In this document: positions 1 through 15,864 of the stretch, piece after piece
Numbering within the stretch: position 1 is the stretch's first letter
Layout: each line of letters starts with the position of its first letter
Assembly: GCF_901709675.1 (NCBI RefSeq)
Contig: NC_051093.1
Span: forward strand, 6,407,053-6,471,052
Source: Syngnathus acus
Lineage: Eukaryota > Chordata > Actinopteri > Syngnathiformes > Syngnathidae
Length of the DNA: 64,000 nt
Reading direction: 5' to 3'
The notes under the pieces: model-generated
The model's input: the letters and a program-made list of their open reading frames with translations, nothing else
What the model was told of the DNA's origin: nothing
Database searches by the model: none
Program-made: the position numbers and the translations under genes

Positions 1-552
1 TGGCAAATCTCTCTTGTCCATCAAGAATCCTTTCACAGGAGATTAATGGATGGTGTTAAAGAGAAATATTTTTCAGTCACACACAACTAAAATAATCAAA
101 GTGCAGACAAGCATGGATAATAGGAGTAATATTACGAATGATCACAATTAGCTAAATTAGTTATTAAACTATGAAGTCACCATTGATACATTGATCATAA
201 GTGTTCTGGAGACATTTATTTTGATGTGACCTTTTATAAAGTGAACCAATTTAGTCGCTTTGTGTGATCATTTGAGGCAATAAATTCATACCACAGGACT
301 TAGACAACCTGCTGTTTACTCTGGCATCTCAGTTTTAATGAGACCCATCAGCTCGGTATGTAGAGGTAATTGGATGGCAGGAAGTATACAAACACACACG
401 CACACGCGAAAGAATGCATCTAATCACTTTGTGTTATAGATTCAGTCAATATATTAGCGTAATGTGCCACACATACACACATGTGTATCCCTGCACCGCT
501 TGCTTACAGCAGCACCACACCCATTCTGAGCTCAACGTGCTTGCCTTTGTCC

Positions 553-566
553 GTTACCATAGCAAC
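553..566. promoter_or_regulatory. RFX-type X-box
   Basis: The 14-mer GTTACCATAGCAAC is a full match to the palindromic RFX consensus (GTHNYY-AT-RRNAAC). A CRE/ATF-like word TGACATCA follows at 587-594. X-boxes are known from promoters of ciliary genes and from enhancers bound by RFX factors. No gene start is recognised next to it, so its target is unknown. A chance match is possible but unlikely for a perfect palindrome. Confidence 0.45.
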
Positions 567-619
567 CCTTTCAACTCCCTTCCCGGTGACATCATCGCTT
601 CGCTTCGATGTGACTGAAG

Positions 620-1000
620 GTACACCCCTCGGCCACATGAATTTTCATTTGACGTGATAAAACATCCATCCGGGCAGCCATCATTTTATATGTACACCCA
701 ATGTCATACGCGGGGGTCGCCGAGAAGGGGGAGGGGTGGGGCAGACACCTGTCAGTCAAATAGATGAGAGGTAAAGACCCAAGATGATTGACATTTCTTG
801 GCCGTCGTATCTGGTAACTGACTGAATTCCTGATTTTTTCCAGTAAAAGCCACACGCTGATTTGAATTTCATGAGGCTCACCATGTACGTGTTTAATTCC
901 TATTGGGCCCCTACGGAAGAAATCGTATTGTTTAAATTCAATGCGGTTAATGAATGTAACATTACCTCATAAATGATTTGCCCACCAGCATCTATCCATC
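620..1000. promoter_or_regulatory. Candidate conserved non-coding element
   Basis: This block stands out from the AT-rich surroundings by its balanced composition and density of factor-like words: CCTGTCAGTC and TGATTGACAT (MEIS/PBX-like), TTTGACGTGA (CRE-like), and homeodomain TTAAT cores near 950. It has no coding potential in any frame. The call is pattern-based only; no alignment was possible. Confidence 0.25.
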
Positions 1001-1026
1001 CATTCATTTTCAACACCGCTTATCAA
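991..1026. repeat. Fragment of teleost LINE/SINE 3' tail
   Basis: The run of TCCATCCATTC followed by TTTTCAACACCGCTTAT matches the very common fish repeat tail (TCCATCCATTTTCTATACCGCTTATCC type). A shorter relative is seen at about 6710-6735. Only the tail is left; no reverse transcriptase frame is nearby. Confidence 0.6.
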
Positions 1027-2084
1027 ACTTTACCTTCCCTTCTGCAAAGATCCACTATCACAACGTTCGGGTCTCCAGGCTGCTGACCTGGCACACTGAC
1101 TATACCTCTTCTCATTTATTTTTAAAAAGCAAGCTTTCACAGAAATTCCGTCGGCTATGTTTTAACATGGACTTATTAAACTATATTGTAATAATTACTC
1201 TCATGCCTATAAATGCTTACCAAATCAAAATGAAACATTCATATTTGTACAGATTGGTTAAAGCTATTGTGTTTTGTTCACGTTTACAAACGCAAAAGAA
1301 ATGCACAGACAAAAGAGTTGTATGAATAATTTAGGTTATTCTTTGGGTACTTGCAGAAAACAAATAATTACAGAAGTCTATCTCCGTTGTCATCAGTGGT
1401 ACACTGGAATGACAATTCCAAACTACAGCAACACTCTTAACTAGTCGCGTAAGCCAGAGGCCTATTTGGTCACATGACAAATTAGGAGACTCGGGTGTTG
1501 CTGTGGGCTTCTCTAGTTAAATCAACATGTAAAAATCAACACAATGTTTGGCAGGCAATAGATTGCTTCGGGCGGAGGAAAGTGAGAAATGATGCTCACA
1601 ATGGCAAGCAAAACTACACAACACTATTTGCAATGATACGTATTAAAAGTATCCTTGTTGTTGTAAACTGTATAAATATGTCAAAATAATAAATAAATAA
1701 TCTAACAAACATACAATGGAGACTTTGAAGTGGAATATGAGCCAATTGGTGACACTTGTTTTACTCTCAAACTAAATTTCCTAATCCACTGAAAACAAAA
1801 TTGTTGAATTTAAGTCATTGTGTAGATTTCTTTAAAAAAAATATATCTGGATCCTGATGATTCCATTTTGTGCAACCCCAAAAAAAAAGTGAATTCAACA
1901 GCATTTTTTTTTCAGTGTGTGAAGTAATGTCAAAAACGTTTTTTTTTTTCCGCCCAGGCTAAATTGTCACCATCATTACACATTATATATATTTTTAATC
2001 GAAATGCGACCGAAATATGTAAATAAGATAACCTCTGTAAAGTACAATGATAACACGATACCGTCAAGTACTTGTATTTTATAG

Positions 2085-2345
2085 GCCTTGCTGTTATTAA
2101 TGAGATAAATCTCCAGCCAGCGTGGCATCTGCTTGATCAAATCCAGCCATTTAACTCGATTAAAGAAGAAAGCATCAACAGATTACATTCATTCCCGCGT
2201 GGGGCCTTCACGGAAACAACGGCGACGACGAGACCACTATCGATCGGCCGAACACCGGCTGCCCCGTCAGCACTCCAAATGGACCCTGCTTCCGAGCTGA
2301 GTGACACCCGACGCACTGGTGTGTCATAACTGACATACAATAACT
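2085..2345. promoter_or_regulatory. Candidate conserved non-coding element
   Basis: A GC-balanced island of about 260 bp in AT-rich DNA. Its left part has GATA (GAGATAAAT) and homeodomain (TTATTAATG) words, and its right part is CpG-containing (ATCGATCGGCC). Both strands have open frames of 67-85 codons, but neither resembles a known protein, and overlapping open frames on both strands fit GC-rich non-coding DNA better. Confidence 0.25.
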
Positions 2346-3687
2346 CCGCCGGCCTCCGTTTATTCTGATTACACAGACCTCAAACACACGCGTGCACGTT
2401 CAATAGCCTTTTATTATCATGGCGGGCTTGTCGATACCGTTTACGACCGGGGAGGAAATGCAGCTAGTGCTCACTTGGTATTTAAATGAGTTTTTAGCAG
2501 CAATACATAAGACCTGTTTGAGACAAAGCTAGCTGCCTGGGGACTCTGTAGTTAAATTTTGGAATTAATGGGTCCCTCAAGGCCTCCGAAGTGAATCTGT
2601 TTTTTATTTATTTACATTATAAACTAAGCTTGCTTTTGGATTTTACAGAAATATTGCATGAATGTTGTGTGAGTAAGAATGCAAGGATGAATGAGTACAT
2701 TGCGGAGGTGAATCCAACGGTGGGTGATAAAAAGAATGAAAAGAAGGAATAGGAGAGAAAACGAGGTCAAAAAATGATGGAGGATGGGAAATGAAAGAGC
2801 GAGTAGGCATTATTATCATGTAAAATGATTGATGGAGGAAAAGAAGGGTGGGGCTCAGTGCGAAGAAAAACGAGAGAAAGGATTCGATTTGAATGAACTT
2901 CAGGACTGCAAAACTATTAGAGGCCTTTTTTTCTTTTTTGCTGCATCATGTTAGTTCTAACCGAATGAAATGATCTGTGCGTGGGTTTCAGGAGTGCTGT
3001 CTTCAAAAGCATGTCTGAGTTTTTTTTTTTTCTTTCTGCCAACTAATGGCTTTAGTGGCTCCGTGCGGCACCACAAAGCCTTATGGGTACATGGATTTAA
3101 ATGCAAACATCAGTTTGCAAAGATGCTTATAATAACTGTGGCACTATGATGAGTTTCCATCTTCAGCATGATCGACTTTGGGGTTTTGTTACATTCAATG
3201 ACGTTAAAAATAAGTGGACCAGTAAGAGTTGCGCAATACTTGACGATGTTGCTTGGTTAGCTTCACAAAGTGGAGGCTGGTTGTGGGCTCTGTGTGGAAT
3301 TTGAATCTTCTTTTCTTTTCCTGGGTACTTTAAAAAAAATTTTAAAAAAAATCATGGTAGATTAACTGAAGATTCTAATTTGTCTCCAGCTGTGAATTTT
3401 ATCTTGCTTAGTTTTAATAGACTGACCCTACATTAATTAACAGATTCAACCTACATTCATTAACTGTACTACCATAATTAAATTAAGCTTATTGAACCTA
3501 AGTAAATTAAATTGGACTCAATCCTATTCATTGTGACATCAACTCAAATAAATTATGTTGGCCATTAAAATGACTTCATGCTGAAAGAAAAGCTTTAAAT
3601 TAGGATTGATTTTTTTTTCTAGACCACTTCTCTACCTCATTTGACTTTGACCTCATTTGAGTCTCTGACTTTGGACAAGAACACCCA

Positions 3688-3755
3688 TGATTGGTCGCCA
3701 GTCAATTATAGGACACCCAAAGACAAACAAGCATCAACACTCAAGGAACATTCAT
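3688..3755. repeat. Fragment of teleost LINE 3' region
   Basis: The words GGTCGCCAGTCAATTATAGG, ACACCCAAAGACAAACAAGC and ACTCAAGGAACATTCAT follow the order of a widespread fish LINE 3' end (GGTCGCCAGCCAATCGCAGG...AGACAAACAACCATTC). It is diverged and lacks the rest of the element. Confidence 0.55.
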
Positions 3756-4493
3756 CTCCAAGTGCTCCATAGCAAAAATCAACACAAGTAGAGCAAGAGA
3801 TTATTTAAATTGTGTCACTTCTGCTCATTTTCTCTATATTCAGCGTATTTCATTCACTTCTCCTTTTCTTATGAGTCTTAAAATGTCTTCATCTGCCATA
3901 AACTTCAAAAAGTCCCTACACACCTGCGTGTGGGGAAACCCCGGAACCTTCCGCCATCTGTCACTGTTAAGCACTACTGCAGAGAGGCCATCAAACACAC
4001 GCATACAAACACACGCACGGCAAATTCAGAAGTTGGTGACATCATTTGTGTGCTGGATACGCTGTGTCATCACATTGGCCCGTACACAAAAAGAATTATT
4101 TGCACATGACAGAATTTCCCTTTGCAACTCCCCATCCATACATTTTAAAACAATTCAATCTTGTGTGAAGTGAAGAAACACAACCGGATGGGCACAACCG
4201 CTATGATGCAGGGAGACAAACACACTCACATACACACACATGATCAATAGCTATTGATTTGCTATCTTTGGCTTGTCTTGGCAGCGTTTCATGTCGGACA
4301 TAAAAATGTCCACACCCGCCAAGATTGAGACATATGGCGTATGTGTGTGTGTGCACACACACACTAAGAGCACACATGCACGCCCTTTAAATGTGGACAT
4401 GTAAATGTTCAATCGCAAATGAAACAATTATGAAGTTGTCTAACACATAATAAATCTACAATCAGTGAAGTTGTACTGGACTAGTTAAAGAGA

Positions 4494-4531
4494 CCACACA
4501 CACACACACACACGCACGCACACACACACAC
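4494..4531. repeat. CA/TG microsatellite
   Basis: Nearly perfect (CA)n with two CG interruptions. It lies four bases beyond the donor site of the candidate minus-strand exon at 4534-4716. Confidence 0.95.
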
Positions 4532-4533
4532 GG

Positions 4534-4716
4534 CCTCACCTCTATAGCACATAGTTAGCCACAGCAGCTCCAGTACCTGACCCCCAAACTCACAGGCGTC
4601 CACTCCCAGCATGCTGCCTCTGTGCGGGGCTACGCTCAACGTGACAACTGGGTAGGGAAGAACCGGGGAAGCAGGGAACCCTCCACAGGTAGCCCTCAAA
4701 AAAAGTAGAGCATCCA
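4534..4716 (-). CDS. Candidate internal exon of an unrecognised gene
   Basis: On the minus strand an open frame is bracketed by an acceptor-like CACTTTAG (about 4717) and a consensus donor ATAGAG|GTGAGG (about 4534). The encoded peptide includes PVLPYPVVTLSVAPHRG and GVDACEFGGQVLELLWLTMC. It reads like a folded domain rather than low-complexity sequence, but I do not recognise the family, and it does not match what I recall of TELO2, IFT140, PTX4, UNKL, GNPTG or LMF1, genes near CLCN7 in tetrapods. The alternative is a chance open frame. The donor is followed at once by a GT microsatellite. Confidence 0.3.
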
Positions 4717-4839
4717 CTAAAGTGAAGAAAAAAAGAACAGGGTCAGGCGTGCATTTTCCTCCTCTGAGTCAAATACAACAAAAGGGAGATTTTGGAGAGG
4801 AAAGCAGAAAGAAGGAGGCAGAGGCACGGAGGTTATCCT

Positions 4840-4960
4840 TGGGTGTGGATGTGAGGGGGGTGGGGGGGAGTGGGAGAGAGAGAAAGAGAGAGTGAGAGAG
4901 CGAGCAAGGAGGGGAGAGGAAGAGGAGGGTGAGGCAGCTTTCCACACTTCTTCCCACTGC
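4840..4960. repeat. Purine-rich low-complexity tract
   Basis: GA/GGA-rich DNA on the plus strand (pyrimidine-rich on the minus strand). It produces overlapping serine/proline-rich open frames on the minus strand that are composition artefacts. If the flanking minus-strand exons are real, it lies in the intron just upstream of the second one. Confidence 0.8.
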
Positions 4961-5750
4961 TTCTTTCCTCGTCAGTGACAAAAAAAAAGGAATACAGACA
5001 AAAGCAAAAGTGTCAGATGCTTTTTAGTGTGGATGCAGCATGGCTGGCTGCAGTAGTGTGATACTCAGACGCTGGCTATCGATTCGTAGCTGTGCATCCA
5101 CCGCTTCCCCCCCCCTCCGCACGTCTCCCACCCCCATCGTTCACGGTACCTCTGTCATGAGCCCAGAGACTGCAATGAGCTCATCCTTTAACCCTCCCTC
5201 CCCTCACCTCTTTACACCTCATTCCCTCTCACGCACTCGTGCGTTCTTTGACTTCCCTTCTCCATATTTTATTCTCACGCGAGGTGTCCTCTCCCTCTGT
5301 CTGTCCATTTGTCACCCCGTCATCATCGTTTCTTTCCATCTCACGTCTTCTTTATCTCCCTGTGGGCGACCACACCCTGGTGCACCCACAACTCCTGAGT
5401 CTTTACTCATCCTCGTATTTTCATCCTCAAAAATGGAGGGGGGGTGAATCTGCCACTAGACAATCAAACATTGGTCTCTTGTTAGGAGTGCAGATTTTTA
5501 AATGTGCCTTAAATATTATTTTATAGCAACCATTTGGACAATCTACTATGTATATTTATTGCAAGCAAACAGAAGCCAGATGGGCTTTAAGTGTATGTTG
5601 CTAAAAAAGAAGATTCAGGGTGATGAATGAATGGGGGGGGTTGAGATATTAAGTGAGAAAAGTGAAATGGGCATAAGGAATTAGTGTTGCTGTCTGATTT
5701 CAAAGTTAATCACTACAAACACATTCTCACAAAGGCCAAACGATTCTTAA

Positions 5751-5987
5751 AGGGAAAGTCAAGTCAGACAATTTTGATTTAAATTAAGAGTCAAAAATCC
5801 ACCCATTTTTATCCATCTCAGGAGGCGGCCATTTTGTCACCTGCTGTGGACTGAAAATGACATCACAATGCCTAAGTAAATGTCACGTGACCAAAGGTCG
5901 AGCCGTGATTGGCCGTTACCTGACCCCCGACAGCAAGTGTCAAACTGCTGAATGCCATTGTAAAGACCTTTTGACTTGACATTCCCA
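5751..5987. mobile_element. 237-bp MITE with TTAA target duplication (piggyBac-like ends)
   Basis: Both ends are visible. The left end AGGGAAAGTCAAGTCA and the inverted right end TGGGAATGTCAAGTCA match at 14 of 16 positions, and each is flanked by TTAA (5747-5750 and 5988-5991). TTAA duplication is characteristic of the piggyBac superfamily, and the element is too short to encode a transposase. The interior holds a perfect GTCACGTGAC palindrome at 5882-5891 and a CCAAT box. A lone end of the same family (GACTTGACTTTCCCTTTTAA) is seen at about 21519-21538. Confidence 0.75.
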
Positions 5988-6060
5988 TTAATGTTCCGTT
6001 CAGTAGCCAAGTAATGTGCTGCCTTAAAAACAATCTTATGCTAAGATGTGCACACGCTTA

Positions 6061-6164
6061 CCTCAGACCCAGACAAAAGTCCAATATGTGGCTCAAGCTT
6101 CATTCCTCTACCAAATTCTGTTAAAAAGCACCCTGCGGATTTCAGCTTTATCAGGATGTCGCAC
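6061..6164 (-). CDS. Candidate internal exon of an unrecognised gene
   Basis: On the minus strand a strong acceptor (TTGTTTTACAG) precedes 104 bases that are open in only one of three frames and end at a strong donor TCTGAG|GTAAGC. The peptide reads GCDILIKLKSAGCFLTEFG then RGMKLEPHIGLLSGSE. The phase (enters at codon position 2, leaves in phase 0) does not join directly to the candidate exon at 4534-4716, so at least one exon would lie between them, or one of the two is false. I do not recognise the family. Confidence 0.3.
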
Positions 6165-6389
6165 CCTGTAAAACAACACAAACGAGGAAAAACCTCGTTA
6201 GTGGTCGAAATACAACAGCACTGTGAAGTGCAGAGCAAACATAAACCTAGCACTGAATCAAAAAACCCAAGGCAGATTCCACCAATGAAAACGTCGCTTT
6301 AAAACCACTATGAGCTAAACCAATATCTTAAAATGGTTAACGACAACCAAAATGAATGTGATAGAACGGCCTCACTCCATCAATCGGCC

Positions 6390-6570
6390 TGCCAGTGGCA
6401 GCAGTGAGTCTCTCTCTCCTGTCTGTTTTAAAGCGAGCCGAGCATAAAGCTATTATATTCCTATTGCTTTATGGAAATATAAATCAAAGGCGGTAGTGGT
6501 CCCAGGTGGGGGGCCCATCTATAAAAATGTGTGGCTGAACCCCGCCGCCTGGATGGTGTCATAAAGAGTG
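6390..6570. promoter_or_regulatory. Candidate regulatory block
   Basis: A non-coding block with TTTATGG and AAATATAAA words, an ATCAAAGGCGG (TCF-like) word, a TATAAAAA word at about 6520 and a TCATAAAGAG word. It has no coding signal. The call rests only on contrast with surrounding DNA. Confidence 0.2.
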
Positions 6571-7649
6571 TGTCAGTGGAAAGGACTCTGGGGCTTTAAC
6601 TGTGCATTATCACAATTTTCTTCGTCAAACGGGACAAAACTGTTTAAGTACCAACGCGGGGCGAAACCCGCCATTGCTTGTATCAAGAAAATAAAACAAA
6701 CTGAACTGTATATATTCATTTTCTATAGCGCTTGGCATTATAAGTCTCATGCTTGACCTGGAGAGAAGGATTACAAATAGTAAATTCAGCGTGTTAGTAT
6801 TAACAAAATAGCACCAAAAATAAAAAGCTGAATTAGAATTCCCGCTGGGAATTGATTAATTTAGTGGTCTATTACTCACAAAATTAGCACAAATGACCAA
6901 AATTATCCAAAGCACAGGGAAGGCAAAAAATGGGCAAAAAGAGGGAAAATGTGAGAGGTCAAGTTTGTATTGCTTTCAGTTTGACCAATTTGCTGTCACA
7001 ACAGCAAGGATTTATTTAACAGTAATCAAGAAAATGTTCCATTTTATTTTCTTCAATTACAATTATTTACATATCTGTTCATAAGCATGAATTTGGTTCT
7101 TAAAAAAATGACGTATGACCCTACTCAAGTTTGAACGTGCAAATAGTTTGGCTATTTGTCGCCATCTAGTGGCGACTCTGGTTAGAGACAAAGTGAGAAG
7201 CGTCACACTTACCACGCCTTGTGAGCATCACGTTGAACGTCAGTTTACCACACAAGCGCCTTCATGCTCCAGAGCATGAAGCTTCCAAAATGTCTGTTTA
7301 CATTTGCAAACAGCACATGATAATACAATGTGTATTATTAATACTTATAGTCATCAACCAAAGTTGCATTGATCTTAAGTAGTTGCGTCAATATCATGTT
7401 GTAGAACAGTCTCATCCACGGACCACATGAGACTCGTTGCACACTGTGTTATCTGGAAGAAGCAATTAAAGTGCAATGTGGTCATAAAGGGATAGTCTGG
7501 AGCTACACCCAGGAAGGTTGTGATGTTTAAAGGCCGTGAAAAAGAAAAAAAAAAAAAAAGCTCCCACAGCTGCCTGAATTGATACAAGTGTTGTGCGTGA
7601 AATATATTCACAATATATCATTTATTTTATGAATTAATTCAATTGTTAT

Positions 7650-8634
7650 AAAATAGAACACGGGCTTTATTTTCTACATGGAGAACTGTACAACACAAAA
7701 ACAAAAGAAAGCGTAAAAATAAAGAGTGTAACAGTGACTAAACGGGATAAAAATCCCAAAATATGAATTTTTGTATTCCACATGATATCAATAGATAGGG
7801 TTAGAATCTTTGCTTACATTCGTTTTGAGCTTCCCATGTCACACTTTTTTTTTTTCAGTAGTAGCCACAGTGCAAACATTTTTTTGATGATAAAAATGTA
7901 TATCCCATTGTAAAGTTGATTTTTTTTTTTTCCTCTCCCCCAGACAGTAAATGTTGAAAAATAGAGAAACGGATAAATAGAGGAAGGAGGGCGTACCTGA
8001 TTTCTAGCAAAGACAGAAAAGGGGCAAATCATCTGCTACTTCACTTTTCTTTAAAAAAACATACTGGACAGGTTGTGCGGGAAAGCCATGTCTTCTGTTT
8101 TCCTCATGCATATTCTGTTAAAACTAAAACAAAGAATAAATAACACAATTCTCTCAGTGCAAAACAACAGAACATTGTGAACGCGGAGGAAAAACATGAA
8201 ATTAACGACTACTTTTTAGTACCGTTTTACCTTTCAATTGCAACATCTAAAATTAATGTAGTGCACAAAAGCATTCAACTCTAATTGGTTTGCATTACAA
8301 CAACTTCATCGCCACCTGTCAAGATATGTCTTGATTATGACGATTTCCCGTGAAACAAATGTTATTGGACCAGAACTAGAAAATACAAACAAGGTGGTTT
8401 GGGACAGATGACAACAACAAAGCGCATGTATCGAGGAAGTTACAGTATGATTTTCACATAGAGTGGAGGAAAGACAAACTGGGCTCTTTGGTGAAGGAGC
8501 CCCTGCCTGGAGATGTGTTTGGTTGTCATGGTAATCCTCCTTGACCATCACATTAGGCACTTGTCATCGTCGGGCTACGGCAAAGTTCTATGGCACTGTT
8601 TTTGCATGCGTGTGTATGAGTGTGTTTGTGTACA
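7650..8634 (-). other. clcn7: clcn7 3' untranslated region
   Basis: This DNA follows the clcn7 stop codon (8635-8637) and has no other gene. A minus-strand AATAAA (TTTATT on the plus strand at 7666-7671) about 965 bases past the stop is the first good poly(A) signal noticed; another is at 7621-7626. The exact cleavage site cannot be read from sequence. Confidence 0.5.
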
Positions 8635-14804
<6,170 letters not shown>

Positions 14805-15864
14805 GGCGGGCGCTGGAACCTCCAACAATTACGGTGTTACTTTACAAATTGAAATAAACGAATAAATTGAGCCATCTTTAACCTTAGTTGCCCGAGACCA
14901 TCATTCCCGTGACTCGTGACGCTTTTGTAAGGGTCGCGTGCTGGACCAAAAATGTCCGTTATTCGCAATGAATGATGGGTATTGTAGTTTTAAGCTAACA
15001 TGCCCACACAGGAGGTGATAAACAACTGTTGTCACTGAGTATGTTACGAATAACCATAGACATGCCATTTAAAAACACTTTCCTTATGGATGAAGAAATT
15101 AAATAATTAAAACTCATGTTTTGTGGAATTTAATAATCCTCTTAATGCACTTTTTAATGTGGACAGTAATAATAGGCATGTTCCAACTCTTATGAGACTC
15201 ATCTTAAGCAATTTACAGCAAATCTATTCAACATATTGAAGCAAGCGTAGGCCACTCAGATAAACAACTATTCACACTCACATTCAAACCTATGGGCAAT
15301 TTAACCTTACATGGATGTTTTTGGAATATGGGTCGAAAAGCATTCTCAATCTATGCAGCAAGGGGAGAGGATTGAAACTCTTTACAGTATTTTGTGACTA
15401 TAGCAACTGTACTTTTTGTCTCCTGACTCAACAAGGGAACTTATCTTCTGCTTTCATTTTCATTTTGAGTGCCATCATCAACAATTCCCACATTCCTGCA
15501 CAAACTCTTGTTTGTCTATAGAAAAAGAAAGAAAGAAATGACAGATGGGACAACAGTCAGTAAACCTAAAGGACAAAAGGATTTACACTGAGTCGGATTT
15601 TGATGACCGAGTAATTTTCACCACCAGAAATATTCCAGTTGGTCATTTACAAAAGTCTAGTGGCGATCCACTTCCCACTTTCAATTTCATGCTGGCTGCT
15701 TTACCAGCAGCCAGGATGTTCATTTCTTCAAACGGGACATTCCTGCACCACACATCCTTCACAGGTTCCTTTTTTTGTAAGCATGACTGATTTGAAAGAA
15801 AAAAAACAGACTATCTTGGCCACTTTGTCATTTTTCTTGAAGGCTACTGCAGTCCTGTGCTGAT
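14805..15864. promoter_or_regulatory. Head-to-head 5' region of clcn7 and slc2a6
   Basis: This 1.06 kb separates the two start codons. Near clcn7 there is a ZNF143/SBS-like word GATGGGTATTGTAGTTTT at 14968-14985 and, on the gene strand, tandem GTCACG half-sites (about 14900-14920) that resemble half of the TFEB CLEAR palindrome. A LINE 3' tail fragment lies at about 15248-15300. For slc2a6, CTACTGCAG at about 15844-15852 could be the acceptor of a 5' UTR intron. No TATA box is evident for either gene. Confidence 0.5.
15248..15300. repeat. Fragment of teleost LINE 3' region
   Basis: AGATAAACAACTATTCACAC followed by TCACATTCAAACCTATGGGC and AATTTA is the standard 3' part of the same common fish repeat seen at 3688-3755, here better preserved. 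Confidence 0.65.

Larger units (their letters stand above)
1..4480. other. Non-coding stretch, no gene identified
   Basis: No open frame here looks like a protein family I know, and the longer frames fall in low-complexity or AT-rich DNA. The stretch holds an RFX-type X-box at 553-566, GC-balanced blocks at about 620-1000 and 2085-2345 that look like constrained regulatory DNA, and fragments of a common teleost LINE 3' tail at about 991-1026 and 3688-3755. It could be intergenic DNA 3' of clcn7 or an intron of the unknown minus-strand gene suggested by candidate exons at 4534-4716 and 6061-6164. Confidence 0.6.

Noticed and set aside
553-594. MHC class II-type SXY promoter module
   Set aside because: The X-box and CRE-like word are 20 bases apart and no Y-box at the required spacing follows, so the module is not met.
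4717-4981. Overlapping Ser/Pro/Leu-rich minus-strand frames
   Set aside because: They read through a purine/pyrimidine-biased low-complexity tract and are open in more than one frame.
4534-6164. Assignment of the orphan exons to TELO2, IFT140, LMF1, PTX4 or UNKL
   Set aside because: None of the peptides matches what I recall of these proteins, so no symbol is given.
8306-8560. 84-codon minus-strand frame
   Set aside because: It lies in the clcn7 3' UTR, matches no family and has no splice context.
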